This document shows, in pieces, positions 39,392 through 49,727 of a stretch of 64,000 bases of DNA (position 1 is the first letter of the stretch; every line of letters starts with the position of its first letter). Under the pieces are notes generated by a model. The model saw nothing but the letters and a program-made list of their open reading frames with translations. It was not told the origin of the DNA and searched no databases. The position numbers were made by a program, and so were the translations under genes. The stretch spans positions 3,906,001 to 3,970,000 of the forward strand of contig NZ_CP142208.1 of assembly GCF_036865545.1 (NCBI RefSeq), in the 5' to 3' direction. Origin of the DNA: Erwinia sp. E_sp_B01_1. Its GTDB lineage: Bacteria; Pseudomonadota; Gammaproteobacteria; Enterobacterales; Enterobacteriaceae.

Positions 39392-39508
39392 TCAGCGGCC
39401 ACCAGCGGCATCAATAAAAGTGCCGGTAATGTAGGAAGCCTCTTCGCTAAGCAGCCAGAGTATGGCCTGAGCAATCTCTTCAGGCTGACCGCCAGTGACT
39501 AATGCCAT
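39392..39508 (-). pseudogene. ygfF: ygfF remnant (short-chain dehydrogenase) with precise internal deletion
   Basis: A 38-codon frame reads MALVTGG, the first residues of the YgfF Rossmann motif, joined directly to QPEEIAQAILWLLSEEASYI and on to FIDAAGGR, the last residues of YgfF. About 200 residues, including the rest of the NAD(P)-binding site and the YxxxK catalytic site, are missing. The frame is preserved. GGCGGT lies at the join, suggesting deletion between short direct repeats. The place (bglA side of gcvP) is that of ygfF in E. coli. The remnant cannot be an active dehydrogenase. Confidence 0.85.
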
Positions 39509-39521
39509 GTTTTTTTCCCAT

Positions 39522-39548
39522 AAAAAAAGGGCACCTGATGTGCCCTTT
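39522..39548 (-). terminator. Rho-independent terminator of the gcvTHP operon
   Basis: Stem AAAGGGCAC / GTGCCCTTT with a five-base loop and seven Ts on the minus strand, about 25 bp after the gcvP stop. Confidence 0.9.
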
Positions 39549-39570
39549 AACCGTAGTCAATAATGCGGAT

Positions 39571-42444
39571 TTATTCGTAGTCGCTCATCGGCACGCAGGA
39601 GCAGAACAGATTACGGTCGCCGTAAACATCATCAAGACGCTTCACGGTTGGCCAGTATTTGTTGTCGCTGCCTGCCGGGAATACGGCCAGCTCACGCGTG
39701 TAAGGATGCGACCACTCGCCTACGATTTCCATCTGGGTGTGCGGCGCATTCACCAGCGGGTTATCGTCCGCCGGCCATTCGCCTTCAGCCACACGGTCAA
39801 TCTCGATGCGGATAGCCAGCATCGCATCAATAAAGCGATCCAGCTCAATTTTACTTTCGGATTCTGTTGGTTCAACCATCAGCGTTCCGGCAACCGGGAA
39901 GGACATGGTCGGTGCGTGGAATCCGTAGTCGATCAGGCGCTTGGCAATGTCCAGCTCGCTGATGCCGGTCTGCTCTTTCAGCGGACGAATATCAAGGATA
40001 CATTCGTGCGCCACACGGCCATCACGTCCGGTATACAGAATCGGATAAGCCGACTGCAGACGGGTGGCAATATAGTTAGCATTCAGGATAGCTACGGAGC
40101 TGGCCTGCTTCAGCCCTTCGGCACCCATCATCCGGATATACATCCAGCTGATTGGCAGAATTGAAGCGCTGCCAAACGGTGCTGCAGAAACCGCGCCGTT
40201 CTGGGTCAGCACGCCATCAATCTGTACCACGCTGTGACCCGGAACAAACGGGGCCAGATGCGCTTTCACGCCGATAGGACCCATACCCGGACCGCCACCG
40301 CCATGAGGAATACAGAAGGTTTTATGCAGGTTCAGGTGAGAAACATCTGCGCCGATATAGCCCGGCGTGGTGATGCCCACCTGCGCATTCATGTTCGCGC
40401 CATCCAGATAAACCTGGCCACCAAACTGGTGAACGATCTGGCAGACTTCGCGGATTGTCTCTTCATACACGCCGTGAGTCGATGGGTAAGTCACCATGAT
40501 GCAGGAGAGCGCTTCGCCCGTCTGCTCTGCTTTTGCACGCAGATCCTGCAGGTCGATATTGCCCTGCTTATCACAGGCAACCACCACCACTGACATCCCT
40601 GCCATCTGTGCCGAGGCCGGGTTGGTACCGTGCGCCGAACTTGGGATCAGACAGATGTTACGGCCGCCTTCGTTGCGGCTTTCGTGGTAGCGACGGATTG
40701 CCAGCAGACCCGCATACTCACCCTGCGCGCCTGAGTTTGGCTGCATACACAGGGCATCGTAACCGGTGAGCTGCACCAGCCACTGGGAAAGCTGGCCGAT
40801 CATTTGCAGATAGCCGGTGGCCTGATCGGCCGGGCAGAACGGATGCAGTTCAGAGAATTCCGGCCAGGTGATCGGGATCATCTCTGCCGCCGCATTCAGC
40901 TTCATGGTGCAGGAGCCCAGCGGGATCATCGCCTGATTCAGCGCCAGATCCTTGCGTTCCAGGCTGTGCATATAGCGCATCATCTCGGTTTCGCTGTGAT
41001 GACGGTTGAAGACCGGATGGGTCAGGATCGGATCCTGGCGCACCAGCGCGGCAGACAAAGAGGTGCTTTCAGCAGAAACACTGGCATCCAGCTCGTCGAT
41101 ATCCAGCCCGTGATTTTCGCCCAGCAGGATAGAGAACAGCGCCACAACGTCTTCACGCAGGGTGGTTTCATCCAGGGTGATGCCCACGGCATTGTGGATA
41201 TCAGTACGCAGGTTCACGCCAAAGCTCAGGGCGCGATCCAGGATTGCGGCTTTATCGGCAACCTCAACGGTCAGGGTATCGAACCAGCTCTGATGATGCA
41301 GGGTCAGGCCGCCTTTTTGCAGGCCAGCCGCCAGAATGTCGGTCAGTCGGTGGATACGGGAGGCGATGCGCTTCAGCCCGACGGGTCCGTGGAACACCGC
41401 ATACAGGCTGGCAATATTTGCCAGCAGCACCTGTGAGGTACAGATGTTGGAGTTGGCTTTCTCGCGGCGGATATGCTGCTCACGCGTTTGCATCGCCATG
41501 CGGTATGCCGTGTTACCTGCGGCATCGCGCGATACGCCAATGATACGGCCAGGCATGGAACGTTTGTGTTCATCACGCGCGGCAAAGAAAGCAGCGTGTG
41601 GGCCGCCGTAACCCATAGGCACACCAAAACGCTGTGCGGAGCCGAAGACAATATCAGCCCCAATCTTACCCGGCGCCTGCAACATTACCAGCGACATAAA
41701 ATCGGCGGCGACGCTGACAATGATCTTGCGGCTTTTCAGCTCTGCAATCAGATCGGTATAGTCATGCGCTTCACCGGTAGTACCAACCTGCTGTAGCAGC
41801 ACGCCGAACACGTCCTGATGCTCAAGCACCTTCTCAGCTTTATCCACCAGCACTTCAAAGCCAAAGGTTTCGGCACGGGTGCGCACCACGTCCAGCGTTT
41901 GCGGATGAACATCTTCAGCCACAAAGAAACGGTTGGCGTTTTTCAGCTTGCTGACGCGCTTAGCCATTGCCATCGCTTCAGCGGCGGCGGTGGCCTCATC
42001 CAGCAGCGAAGCGGAGGCAATATCCAGCCCGGTGAGATCCAGCGTCACCTGCTGGAAGTTCAGCAGCGCTTCAAGACGCCCCTGAGAGACTTCCGGCTGA
42101 TAAGGGGTATAAGCGGTGTACCAGCCCGGATTTTCCAGCATATTGCGCAGGATAACCGGCGGCGTCAGAACCGGGGTGTAGCCCATGCCGATACAGGATT
42201 TATAACGCAGATTCTGACTGGCGATCGCCTTCAGCTCGGCAAGGGCCTGGTGTTCAGTCAGGGCATCGCCGACCGCTGGCGGGCTGGGCAGCTGAATGTC
42301 TGCCGGCACGATCGAGGCGATCAGGTCATGAAGTGAGCTGGCACCGGTGGCCTCAAGCATCGCAGCTTGCTGCTCCTGCGATGGGCCAATATGGCGTTCA
42401 ATAAACGCGCCGGTATGTTCAAGCTGGCTGAGAGTCTGAGTCAT
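39571..42444 (-). CDS. gcvP: Glycine dehydrogenase (decarboxylating), glycine cleavage P-protein
   Basis: PLP enzyme that decarboxylates glycine and transfers the aminomethyl group to lipoyl-GcvH. 957 residues, the same length as E. coli GcvP. It has two tandem half-domains, with the PLP-binding lysine in [20 protein letters not shown] (about residue 706) and the glycine-rich loop after it. The N-terminal FIERHIGPS pattern is intact. It is the last gene of the gcvTHP operon, 68 bp after gcvH. The frame is intact despite its length. Confidence 0.98.
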   Translation of the reverse strand: MTQTLSQLEHTGAFIERHIGPSQEQQAAMLEATGASSLHDLIASIVPADIQLPSPPAVGDALTEHQALAELKAIASQNLRYKSCIGMGYTPVLTPPVILRNMLENPGWYTAYTPYQPEVSQGRLEALLNFQQVTLDLTGLDIASASLLDEATAAAEAMAMAKRVSKLKNANRFFVAEDVHPQTLDVVRTRAETFGFEVLVDKAEKVLEHQDVFGVLLQQVGTTGEAHDYTDLIAELKSRKIIVSVAADFMSLVMLQAPGKIGADIVFGSAQRFGVPMGYGGPHAAFFAARDEHKRSMPGRIIGVSRDAAGNTAYRMAMQTREQHIRREKANSNICTSQVLLANIASLYAVFHGPVGLKRIASRIHRLTDILAAGLQKGGLTLHHQSWFDTLTVEVADKAAILDRALSFGVNLRTDIHNAVGITLDETTLREDVVALFSILLGENHGLDIDELDASVSAESTSLSAALVRQDPILTHPVFNRHHSETEMMRYMHSLERKDLALNQAMIPLGSCTMKLNAAAEMIPITWPEFSELHPFCPADQATGYLQMIGQLSQWLVQLTGYDALCMQPNSGAQGEYAGLLAIRRYHESRNEGGRNICLIPSSAHGTNPASAQMAGMSVVVVACDKQGNIDLQDLRAKAEQTGEALSCIMVTYPSTHGVYEETIREVCQIVHQFGGQVYLDGANMNAQVGITTPGYIGADVSHLNLHKTFCIPHGGGGPGMGPIGVKAHLAPFVPGHSVVQIDGVLTQNGAVSAAPFGSASILPISWMYIRMMGAEGLKQASSVAILNANYIATRLQSAYPILYTGRDGRVAHECILDIRPLKEQTGISELDIAKRLIDYGFHAPTMSFPVAGTLMVEPTESESKIELDRFIDAMLAIRIEIDRVAEGEWPADDNPLVNAPHTQMEIVGEWSHPYTRELAVFPAGSDNKYWPTVKRLDDVYGDRNLFCSCVPMSDYE

Positions 42445-42512
42445 TAGCGGTAAATCCTGAATCGGGCAGAGTAGGCATGACGGGAGGGATAGACCTCCCG
42501 TTAAGTTATGAT

Positions 42513-42899
42513 TTATTCGTCAATACTGTCTTTGTACGCATCCGCATCCAGCAGAGAATCCAGTTCAGATTCGTTGCTGGCTTTGATTTTAAACAGCCAG
42601 CCTTCCGCATAAGGGGCGCTGTTAACCAGTTCTGGTTCGCCGTCCAGCGCGCTGTTCACTTCAACGATTTCACCGCTGACTGGCGCATAGATGTCGGAGG
42701 CCGCTTTCACCGATTCGGCTACGGCGCAGTCATCGCCCTGGCTGTAGGTGTTACCCACATCCGGCAGATCGACAAACACCATATCGCCCAGCAGTTCCTG
42801 CGCGTGTTCGGTGATGCCTACGGTGTAGATTCCGTCGGCTTCTTTACGCACCCATTCGTGGCTGTCACGGTATTTCAGTTCATTTGGCACATTGCTCAT
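42513..42899 (-). CDS. gcvH: Glycine cleavage H-protein (lipoyl carrier)
   Basis: Shuttles the aminomethyl intermediate between P, T and L proteins on a lipoyl arm. 128 residues. The lipoylated lysine is Lys65 in [11 protein letters not shown], within the [12 protein letters not shown] barrel-type fold. I chose the ATG at 42899 because AGGAGA lies eight bases upstream; an ATG six bases earlier is too close to that site. It lies between gcvT and gcvP. Confidence 0.97.
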   Translation of the reverse strand: MSNVPNELKYRDSHEWVRKEADGIYTVGITEHAQELLGDMVFVDLPDVGNTYSQGDDCAVAESVKAASDIYAPVSGEIVEVNSALDGEPELVNSAPYAEGWLFKIKASNESELDSLLDADAYKDSIDE

Positions 42900-42928
42900 A
42901 GCCATGCTCTCCTGAGAAGTTATTGTTA

Positions 42929-44023
42929 TCAGGCGACCGGTTTACCGGCGCGCACAAAAATCGGTTTGGTGACTTTAACCGGCATTTCCCGGTTGCGGAT
43001 CTGCACGATAGCCTGCTCACCAATGCCAGCAGGAACGCGTGCCAGGGCAATGCTGTACCCCAAAGTGGGCGAGAAAGATCCGCTGGTGATCACGCCTTCA
43101 CGCAGATTGCCTTCGCTGTCAGTAAAGCGTACCGGTAACTCATTACGCAGCACGCCCTTTTCGGTCATGATCAGGCCAACCAGCTGGTCGGTGCCTTTTG
43201 CACGCTGGGATTCCAGCGCTTCACGCCCGATAAAATTGCGATCTTCTGGCTGCCAGGCCACCGTCCAGCCCATATTGGCCGCCAGCGGAGAGACACCTTC
43301 ATCCATCTCCTGGCCATAAAGATTCATGCCGGCTTCCAGACGCAGCGTATCGCGCGCGCCCAGTCCGGCAGGTTTAACGCCTACGGTCAGCAGCTTCTGC
43401 CAGAATTCAGCAGCCTGCTCGTTTGGCAGCGCAATCTCGTAGCCTGCTTCGCCGGTGTAACCGGTGGTAGCGATAAAATAATCACCTGACTGGACGCCAA
43501 AGAACGGCTTCATTCCGGCGACGGCTTCACGCTGCGCATCATCGAACAGCGTCTGCGCTTTAGCCTGAGCTTGCGGCCCCTGCACGGCAATCAGTGACAG
43601 GTCATCACGCACCGTCAGCTCAATGCCATAGGAGGTAATATGTTCGCCTATCCAGGCCAGATCTTTTTCGCGGGTTGCGGAGTTAACCACCAGCCGGAAA
43701 AAGTCCTCGGTCATAAAGTAAACAATCAGATCGTCAATTACGCCAGCAGAAGCATTAAGCATGCCGGTATAAAGTGCTTTGCCGGGCTGGGTCAGTTTGG
43801 CGACATCATTGGCAAGCAGATAGCGCAGGAATTCACGGGTGCGGGTACCACGCAGGTCGACAATGGTCATGTGCGACACGTCAAACATGCCGGCGTCAGT
43901 ACGGACTGCATGATGCTCATCCATCTGGGAGCCATAATGCAGCGGCATCATCCAGCCATGGAAATCCACCATACGCGCGCCGCAAGCCTGATGCTGTTCG
44001 AACAAGGGGGTCTGCTGAGTCAT
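42929..44023 (-). CDS. gcvT: Aminomethyltransferase, glycine cleavage T-protein
   Basis: Transfers the one-carbon unit from lipoyl-GcvH to tetrahydrofolate, releasing ammonia. 364 residues (E. coli 364). The folate-binding fold has [24 protein letters not shown] near the N-terminus and the conserved aspartate in MFDVSHM (about residue 50). The C-terminal barrel ends in [11 protein letters not shown]. It is the first gene of the operon, 29 bp before gcvH. Confidence 0.97.
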   Translation of the reverse strand: MTQQTPLFEQHQACGARMVDFHGWMMPLHYGSQMDEHHAVRTDAGMFDVSHMTIVDLRGTRTREFLRYLLANDVAKLTQPGKALYTGMLNASAGVIDDLIVYFMTEDFFRLVVNSATREKDLAWIGEHITSYGIELTVRDDLSLIAVQGPQAQAKAQTLFDDAQREAVAGMKPFFGVQSGDYFIATTGYTGEAGYEIALPNEQAAEFWQKLLTVGVKPAGLGARDTLRLEAGMNLYGQEMDEGVSPLAANMGWTVAWQPEDRNFIGREALESQRAKGTDQLVGLIMTEKGVLRNELPVRFTDSEGNLREGVITSGSFSPTLGYSIALARVPAGIGEQAIVQIRNREMPVKVTKPIFVRAGKPVA

Positions 44024-44604
44024 ATCATTCCTGTACTGATAAAGTTGTCAGGCGCCTGCTTCCTCCCGGGACGCAAACGATAACCTGGCTCTGAACTTAC
44101 CACCGAACGCGGTGATTAACCATAAGTTAAACGGGGTCGAATCATTTCGGTGCAGAGCGGATCCACAAGTAAGTTTCCAGAATTTTTCACCAGAAATCTG
44201 CGTCAAACCGCACAGATTCGGCAGCCGACAGGGAAAAATTCAGATTAAAAATAGTGAATTAAGCAGTAAGGGATAAATAATGCCTGCAGGGAAATAAATT
44301 ATGCATTATTAAAAGTAATGCGAACAGCGCGGTAAAATTAGAATTTTTCAAACGATGATCCAAAATGGGGCAACGCCGGGAAGAGGGCGAACGGGGAGTT
44401 TGACGGGGAGTTTGAATTGAGGCTGGGCTTTAGACCTGAAGGCGAAAAAAGAACTGATGCCGCCTGCCAGAGACAGGAAGAATACCGGGTTCGCCCTCAG
44501 ATTGCTGACGAACCCTGAAGCTCAGGGCGAACACTGAGGTCGCCCTCAGATTGCTGACGAACCCTGAAGCTCAGGGCGAACACTGGGGTCGCCCTGAGAA
44601 CGGG
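44024..44604. other. gcvT upstream region with AT-rich regulatory tract and repeats
   Basis: No gene is seen in this 581-bp stretch. The AT-rich part 44220-44360 (with AATAATGCCTGCAGGGAAATAAATTATGCATTATT nearby in pieces) is where Lrp/GcvA control of gcvTHP would be expected from E. coli. The ubiI-proximal end carries a 49-bp tandem repeat. I cannot place individual GcvA or Lrp sites. Confidence 0.5.
44492..44598. repeat. 49-bp tandem repeat, 2.2 copies, between ubiI and gcvT
   Basis: Units start CGCCCTCAGATTGCTGACGA at 44492 and 44541, with a partial third copy from 44590. The first two differ at one position. Each unit contains an inverted pair CGCCCT / AGGGCG, so each can fold into a hairpin; the last lies just past the ubiI stop and could end its transcript. 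Confidence 0.9.
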
Positions 44605-45807
44605 CTATTTCAGCCACTCCGGTAGATCGTTCAGCCCCATTGCCTGCTTCAGCAAACGAGGTTTCACTCCGGGAAGGGAATCAGCCAGGCTCAGGCCAAT
44701 ATCCCGCAGCAGTTTTTTGGCCGGATGACTGCCGTTAAACAGCTCACGGAAGCCCTGCATTCCTGCCAGCATCATTGCCGCACTGTGCTTGCGGCTGCGC
44801 TCATAGCGTCGGAGGTAAAGATGCTGACCAATGTCTTTGCCCTGTCGGTGCAGGCGTTTCACTTCGCCAATCAGCTCTGCCGCATCCATAAAGCCCAGGT
44901 TCACGCCCTGCCCCGCCAGCGGATGAATGGTATGAGCAGCATCACCCACCAGCGCCAGACGGTGCGCGGCAAAGTTACGCGCATAGCGCCCCATCAAAGG
45001 AAACGTTTTGCGCTCGCTTTCTACCGCACACAGCCCCAGACGAAGATCGAAAGCCACTGAAAGCTGCTGATTGAATATATCGGCTGGCATCGACTGCAAT
45101 CTGGTGGCTTCCTGCGGTGGCAGTGACCAGACGATGGAGCTGAGATGAGGATCGCTCAACGGCAGGAATGCCAGAATGCCGTCACCGTGGAAAACCTGAC
45201 GGGCCACAGCATCGTGAGGCTTTTTAGTGCGGATATTGGCAACCAGCGCATGGTGATCGTAATCCCAGAATGCCAGCGGAATATCGGCTTTATTGCGCAG
45301 CCAGGAGTTAGCGCCATCCGCTGCAACCAACAGACGAGCGCTCATCATGGTGCCATCATTCAGGGTGACAAAAGCTTCGTTATCACCAAACGCCACCTGC
45401 TGAAGTTCAGCTGGCGCAATCAGCGTGATATCGCTGAGCTCACTGGCTTTTTTCCACAAAGCCTGGTGAATGACCGCGTTTTCGATAATGTGCCCAAGAT
45501 GGGCCAGCCCCTGCTGACCATCATCAAAAGCGATATGACCAAAACTGTCACGATCCCAGACTTCCATACCGTGATAAGCGCTGGCGCGAGCGGCCAGGAT
45601 GGCGGTCCAGACATCAAGATGCTGGAGCAGACGTTCACTGGCGGCATTGATCGCGGATACGCGCAGGGCGGGCGCTTCACTGACAGAAAAGTCCTGCGCT
45701 GGTTCACGCTCCAGCACGGCTATTTTCATGCCGCTGCCCTGAAGCCCACAGGCGACGGCCAGTCCAACCATACCGCCGCCCGCGACGATAACATCATAGG
45801 TTTGCAT
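44605..45807 (-). CDS. ubiI: Ubiquinone C5-hydroxylase UbiI (VisC)
   Basis: FAD monooxygenase that hydroxylates C5 of the ubiquinone precursor ring. 400 residues, the E. coli length. The dinucleotide fold GGGMVGLAVACGLQGSG is at the N-terminus, the DG motif in LLVAADGANSWLR near residue 165, and the second FAD motif in LALVGDAAHTIHPLAGQGVNLG near residue 285. The ATG at 45807 is supported by AAGGAG nine bases upstream. It is the last gene of the ygfB-pepP-ubiH-ubiI operon. Confidence 0.96.
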   Translation of the reverse strand: MQTYDVIVAGGGMVGLAVACGLQGSGMKIAVLEREPAQDFSVSEAPALRVSAINAASERLLQHLDVWTAILAARASAYHGMEVWDRDSFGHIAFDDGQQGLAHLGHIIENAVIHQALWKKASELSDITLIAPAELQQVAFGDNEAFVTLNDGTMMSARLLVAADGANSWLRNKADIPLAFWDYDHHALVANIRTKKPHDAVARQVFHGDGILAFLPLSDPHLSSIVWSLPPQEATRLQSMPADIFNQQLSVAFDLRLGLCAVESERKTFPLMGRYARNFAAHRLALVGDAAHTIHPLAGQGVNLGFMDAAELIGEVKRLHRQGKDIGQHLYLRRYERSRKHSAAMMLAGMQGFRELFNGSHPAKKLLRDIGLSLADSLPGVKPRLLKQAMGLNDLPEWLK

Positions 45808-45820
45808 CACTGCTTTCTCC

Positions 45821-46999
45821 TTAACGCTCAACCCAGCCTAACGTGCGCTCGGCGAGCAAATTCCGCACCAGCGGCAGTGAATCCATAGCCATCAGGCCAA
45901 GGTTTCGTCCTGCCACCAGTGGTGTATAGCGGTTAGCAAATAGCCTGACCAGGGTGTCGGTAATACCAATAGTAGCGCGGGCATCCGGCTGACGGCGCTG
46001 CTGATACTGCTGTAAGGTGGCGTAGCCTCCCACATCCTCGCCTGCACGCCAGGCCGCTGCTACGGTTTCGGCCAGCGACATGACATCACGCAGTCCAAGG
46101 TTAAACCCCTGTCCGGCGATGGGGTGCAGCGTTTGAGCAGCATTCCCCACCAGCGCCAGACGGTGTGAAACATGCTGGGAAGAAACCTGTAGCTGCAAAG
46201 GATAGCTGTGACGTTGCCCTACTTGTGTAAAGCGCCCCAGCCGCCAGCCAAACGCCTGCTGTAGCTGTTCGAGAAACTGCTTATCGCTCCAGCCATCGAT
46301 ACGGGCTTTTTCAGCAAGCGGGTGACACCATACCAGAGAGCTTCGTCCTGACGACATCGGCAGTAAAGCCAGCGGGCCATGCTCGGTGAAACGCTCGAAC
46401 GCGCGGCCCTGATGGGGCTGCTGGCTGGAGACGTTAGCGATCACGGCTACCTGCTGGTAATCCTGTGACTGCCACTGCACGCCACAGGAAGCCGCAACCG
46501 CTGAGCGGGAGCCGTCAGCGGCAACCAGTAACCGGGCCTGAAGCGTTTCGCCGTTGTCCAGCGTGATGCTGGCACTCTGCTGGCTGCGCTCCACTCTGGT
46601 CACTTTTGCCGGGCAGCAAAGCTGCACGCCGGGCGCTTTTTTCAGCAGAGCGAACAGGCGCTGGCCAATATCGTGAAGCTCAACGACCTGCCCCAGTGCG
46701 GAGATACCGTGGTCGGCCGCGTCCAGCGAGACAAAGCTCGCATGTCCGCGATCGCTGACGTGCACATGGGTGATCGCCGTCGCGCACTCTTTCAGAGAGT
46801 GCCAGAGATTGATGGAGGCAAGCTGCTGACATGTTCCTTCTGCCAGGGCAATGGCCCGGCCATCATAGCCCGGGTGACGCCTGCTTGCCGGTTCCGTAGC
46901 CTCCACCAGCGTGACCGGTATGCCCCCCTGAGTCAGATGAGAAATCGCCAGCGCCAGCGTGGCGCCGGCCATTCCTCCTCCTGCTATTACAATGCTCAT
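45821..46999 (-). CDS. ubiH: Ubiquinone biosynthesis 2-polyprenyl-6-methoxyphenol hydroxylase UbiH
   Basis: FAD monooxygenase of aerobic ubiquinone synthesis (C1 hydroxylation). 392 residues, as in E. coli. GGGMAGATLALAIS gives the N-terminal FAD fold, LLVAADGSRSAVAA the DG motif, and LALVGNAAQTLHPIAGQGFNLG the second FAD motif. Its ATG overlaps the pepP stop (TGATG), and ubiI follows 13 bp later. The sister gene ubiI is a paralogue. Confidence 0.96.
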   Translation of the reverse strand: MSIVIAGGGMAGATLALAISHLTQGGIPVTLVEATEPASRRHPGYDGRAIALAEGTCQQLASINLWHSLKECATAITHVHVSDRGHASFVSLDAADHGISALGQVVELHDIGQRLFALLKKAPGVQLCCPAKVTRVERSQQSASITLDNGETLQARLLVAADGSRSAVAASCGVQWQSQDYQQVAVIANVSSQQPHQGRAFERFTEHGPLALLPMSSGRSSLVWCHPLAEKARIDGWSDKQFLEQLQQAFGWRLGRFTQVGQRHSYPLQLQVSSQHVSHRLALVGNAAQTLHPIAGQGFNLGLRDVMSLAETVAAAWRAGEDVGGYATLQQYQQRRQPDARATIGITDTLVRLFANRYTPLVAGRNLGLMAMDSLPLVRNLLAERTLGWVER

Positions 47000-48312
47000 C
47001 AGGCTTTCGCTGCCGCCATCAGTGCTTCAATCTCGTCAGGATCCTTCACCACCGTGGCGGTGAGATTTTCATTGCCGTCTGCGGTGATAATAATGTCGTC
47101 TTCCACGCGGATACCAATGCCACGATATTCGGCGGGGACATCTGCATCTGGCGCGATATAGAGGCCAGGTTCAATGGTGATCACCATACCCGGCTCAAGC
47201 AGGCGGTCACGGTCGTTGCCATAGACGCCGACATCATGCACATCCAGCCCCAGCCAGTGGCTCAGACCGTGCATAAAGAATTTACGATGCGCCTGTTCTT
47301 CGATCAGCAGATCCACGTCACCTTTCATCACGCCGAGCTTAACCAGACCGGTAACCATAATGCGCACAACTTCCGCATTGACATCACGGATGCTGGTGCC
47401 AGGCCGGAACAGCTCCAGCGACCTGTTCAGCGAAGCGAGTACGATGTCATAGATAGCGCGTTGCGGGGCGCTGAATTTGCCGTTGACCGGGAAGGTTCGG
47501 GTAATATCGCCGGCATAACCGTTCAGCTCGCAGCCTGCATCAATCAGCACCAGGTCGCCATCACGCATCCGGCTCTCGTTTTCGGTGTAATGCAGAATAC
47601 AGCCGTTTTCGCCCGATCCCACGATAGTGTTATAGGAGGGAAAACGTGCGCCATGACGGCAAAATTCATGGTGAATTTCACCTTCCAGCTGATATTCAAA
47701 CATACCCGGACGACATTTTTGCATCGCTCTGGTGTGTGCCAGGGCGCTGATGCGGCCAGCTTCACGCATTACCGCCTGCTCTTCCGGGGACTTGATCAAC
47801 CGCATTTCATGCACAACCGGACGCCAGTCAGTGAGGGAAGCCGGTGCGGTAAGATTCTGTCTTGATCCCCGGCGCAGCTTCTCCAGCGCGGCGAACAGGA
47901 GCCGATCCGCTTCCGGGTAGAGGCCCTGCGCGTGATAGACCTCGTCAAGGCCATTCAGTAACAGCGGCAACTGCTCACCGATGTCGCCATAGGGCAATGC
48001 GCGATCCACAGAGAGCTTTTCTGGCGCGGCATCCTGCCCAAGGCGACGGCCAAACCAGATTTCCGCAGTCAGGTCGCGGACGCGATTGAACAGCACGCTG
48101 TGATTATGGGTCTCGTCACTTTTGATGAGCACCAGCACCGCTTCAGGTTCATTGAACCCGGTGAAGTACCAGAAATCGCTGTTTTGTCGATACGGATATT
48201 CACTGTCGTTACTGCGCGTGACTTCCGGCGCGGCAAAAATCACCGCCGCGCTGGCCGGAGCCATTTTGCTCAGCAACGCCTGTCGACGGCGTAAAAATTC
48301 TTGCTGGGTCAT
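46999..48312 (-). CDS. pepP: Xaa-Pro aminopeptidase II (PepP)
   Basis: Metallopeptidase that removes the N-terminal residue before proline. 437 residues (E. coli 441) with a creatinase-like N-domain and the pita-bread catalytic domain. Dimetal ligands are visible: Asp in LVLIDAGCELNGYAGDITR, His in FFMHGLSHWLGLDVHD, Glu in VITIEPGLYI and in GIRVEDDI. The ATG at 48312 is chosen because AGGAG lies six bases upstream. It lies between ygfB and ubiH, as in E. coli. Confidence 0.96.
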   Translation of the reverse strand: MTQQEFLRRRQALLSKMAPASAAVIFAAPEVTRSNDSEYPYRQNSDFWYFTGFNEPEAVLVLIKSDETHNHSVLFNRVRDLTAEIWFGRRLGQDAAPEKLSVDRALPYGDIGEQLPLLLNGLDEVYHAQGLYPEADRLLFAALEKLRRGSRQNLTAPASLTDWRPVVHEMRLIKSPEEQAVMREAGRISALAHTRAMQKCRPGMFEYQLEGEIHHEFCRHGARFPSYNTIVGSGENGCILHYTENESRMRDGDLVLIDAGCELNGYAGDITRTFPVNGKFSAPQRAIYDIVLASLNRSLELFRPGTSIRDVNAEVVRIMVTGLVKLGVMKGDVDLLIEEQAHRKFFMHGLSHWLGLDVHDVGVYGNDRDRLLEPGMVITIEPGLYIAPDADVPAEYRGIGIRVEDDIIITADGNENLTATVVKDPDEIEALMAAAKA

Positions 48313-48337
48313 CAACATCTCCTGATTGTGCCCTGAC

Positions 48338-48916
48338 TTAATGCAGGGTCGGTTTTTGCACTTCCACGGCTGTTGGCACCACATGGGTGAAGGTATCGTG
48401 ACAGAGCAGCGCCGCAACGCGGACATACTCAATCACTTCCTCAAGAGACTGCTCAAGCTCTTCCTGATCTTCATCTTCATCATAGCCGAGCTGGGCAATA
48501 GTCCGCAGATCGTCAATCGCTTCGCCAGTCTCGCCTTTCACTTTATCCAGTTTAGGCTGTGACACGCCAAGACCGAGCAGGAAGTGATTCACCCAGCCGG
48601 CTAACGCATCGGCGCGGTCGAACACGCTGATATCGTCATCTTCCGGCAGATAAAGCTGAAACAGAAAACCCTCTTCCTCAAGCGAATTGCCGACGGCCTC
48701 ATGCAGCTGTTGCAGAGGCAAAGCCAGCGACTGGGAAAATGCCATACCTTCATTAGTCAGATCATGAACCAGCGCCTGCCAGTTGCTGTCCCTGGTGCCG
48801 CCACAAAGCATTCCGCTAATCAAGCCATGCATTTCAGCAGGGGTCATTCCTACGCCCTGCTGCGTGAGTGCTGAAGCCAGCGCGTCATAGCCCGGCATTG
48901 TGTTTGATAGTGACAT
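48338..48916 (-). CDS. ygfB: UPF0149 family protein YgfB
   Basis: A 192-residue acidic protein, the E. coli length, of the YgfB/YecA family, without a known enzymatic motif. It has the family N-terminus with [14 protein letters not shown] and a glutamate-rich central helix ([18 protein letters not shown]). In Pseudomonas its relative affects beta-lactamase expression; its role in Enterobacterales is poorly known. It is first in the ygfB-pepP-ubiH-ubiI operon and divergent from zapA. Confidence 0.94.
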   Translation of the reverse strand: MSLSNTMPGYDALASALTQQGVGMTPAEMHGLISGMLCGGTRDSNWQALVHDLTNEGMAFSQSLALPLQQLHEAVGNSLEEEGFLFQLYLPEDDDISVFDRADALAGWVNHFLLGLGVSQPKLDKVKGETGEAIDDLRTIAQLGYDEDEDQEELEQSLEEVIEYVRVAALLCHDTFTHVVPTAVEVQKPTLH

Positions 48917-49083
48917 ACGTTTTGGTCATCGTTGGCTGAATAAGTTCGTGTTATGCTACCACCAGGTGCCTCAACGATTCCATAAAAGGGGTTGTTTCTT
49001 CTGTAAGGCGTAGTTATAGTTGCGCCCCTCCCAACCCAGTGTTAAGGGAGATTGGTGGCGAAGTAATCAGTCAGGATGGTGGC

Positions 49084-49413
49084 ATGTCTGCACAACCGGT
49101 AGATATTCAAATTTTTGGCCGTTCTTTAAGAGTTAATTGTCCGCCTGAACAGCAAGATGCGCTGAATATGGCTGCCGAAGATCTTAATCAGCGGTTGCAA
49201 GATTTAAAAGTTCGCACTAGAGTCACAAATACCGAGCAGCTGGTTTTTATCGCTGCACTGAACATCTGTCATGAACTGGCGGCGGAAAAAGTTAAAACCC
49301 GCGACTATGCCAGCAACATGGAGCAGCGTATCCGGATGCTGCAGCAGACCATTGAACAGGCGTTGCTTGAACAGGGTCGCATTACAGAACGTACCGGTAG
49401 TAAGTTCGAATAA
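49084..49413 (+). CDS. zapA: Cell division protein ZapA
   Basis: Bundles FtsZ filaments and recruits ZapB to the Z ring. 109 residues, the E. coli length, with the conserved [19 protein letters not shown]-terminal domain and a C-terminal coiled coil (about residues 70-100). The ATG at 49084 matches the family; an in-frame extension upstream to 49039 is not needed. The 6S RNA gene follows 42 bp downstream. Confidence 0.96.
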   Translation: MSAQPVDIQIFGRSLRVNCPPEQQDALNMAAEDLNQRLQDLKVRTRVTNTEQLVFIAALNICHELAAEKVKTRDYASNMEQRIRMLQQTIEQALLEQGRITERTGSKFE

Positions 49414-49455
49414 CACCTCATCGTTATCTGTGTTAGAGTAACGGTGAAGTACAAA

Positions 49456-49639
49456 ATTTCTCTGAGATGTTTGCAAGCGGGCCCGTCCCCTGAGCCGATA
49501 TTTAATACCAACAGAGTCTGTTGCTCTGTAACTTGTGCGCAAGCTCGGTCCGTCCGAGAAGCCTGATGGTTACGACGGCATTCTCACCTTGAACCATGGG
49601 TTCAAGGGTTACAGCCTGCGGCGGCATCTCGGAGATTCC
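49456..49639 (+). ncRNA. ssrS: 6S RNA
   Basis: About 184 nt, starting ATTTCTCTGAGATGTTTGCA and ending GCATCTCGGAGATTCC, whose ends pair into the closing stem. The internal segments CCCCTGAGCCGATATTT and GGTTCAAGGGTTACAGCCTG are nearly identical to E. coli 6S RNA, with the variable loop different. It mimics an open promoter and sequesters sigma-70 RNA polymerase in stationary phase. It lies between zapA and fau, its conserved place. Confidence 0.96.
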
Positions 49640-49727
49640 CCTCTCAGCTCTCCCCTTTTGAAATTCTCCCACTCAGTGTACATTCAGCTTTAGACTCACT
49701 CTTTCAGCCCTGAAGCACGGTGGAACC

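Noticed and set aside
44492..44598. CRISPR-like repeat between ubiI and gcvT
   Set aside because: The 49-bp units are directly adjacent with no spacers between them.
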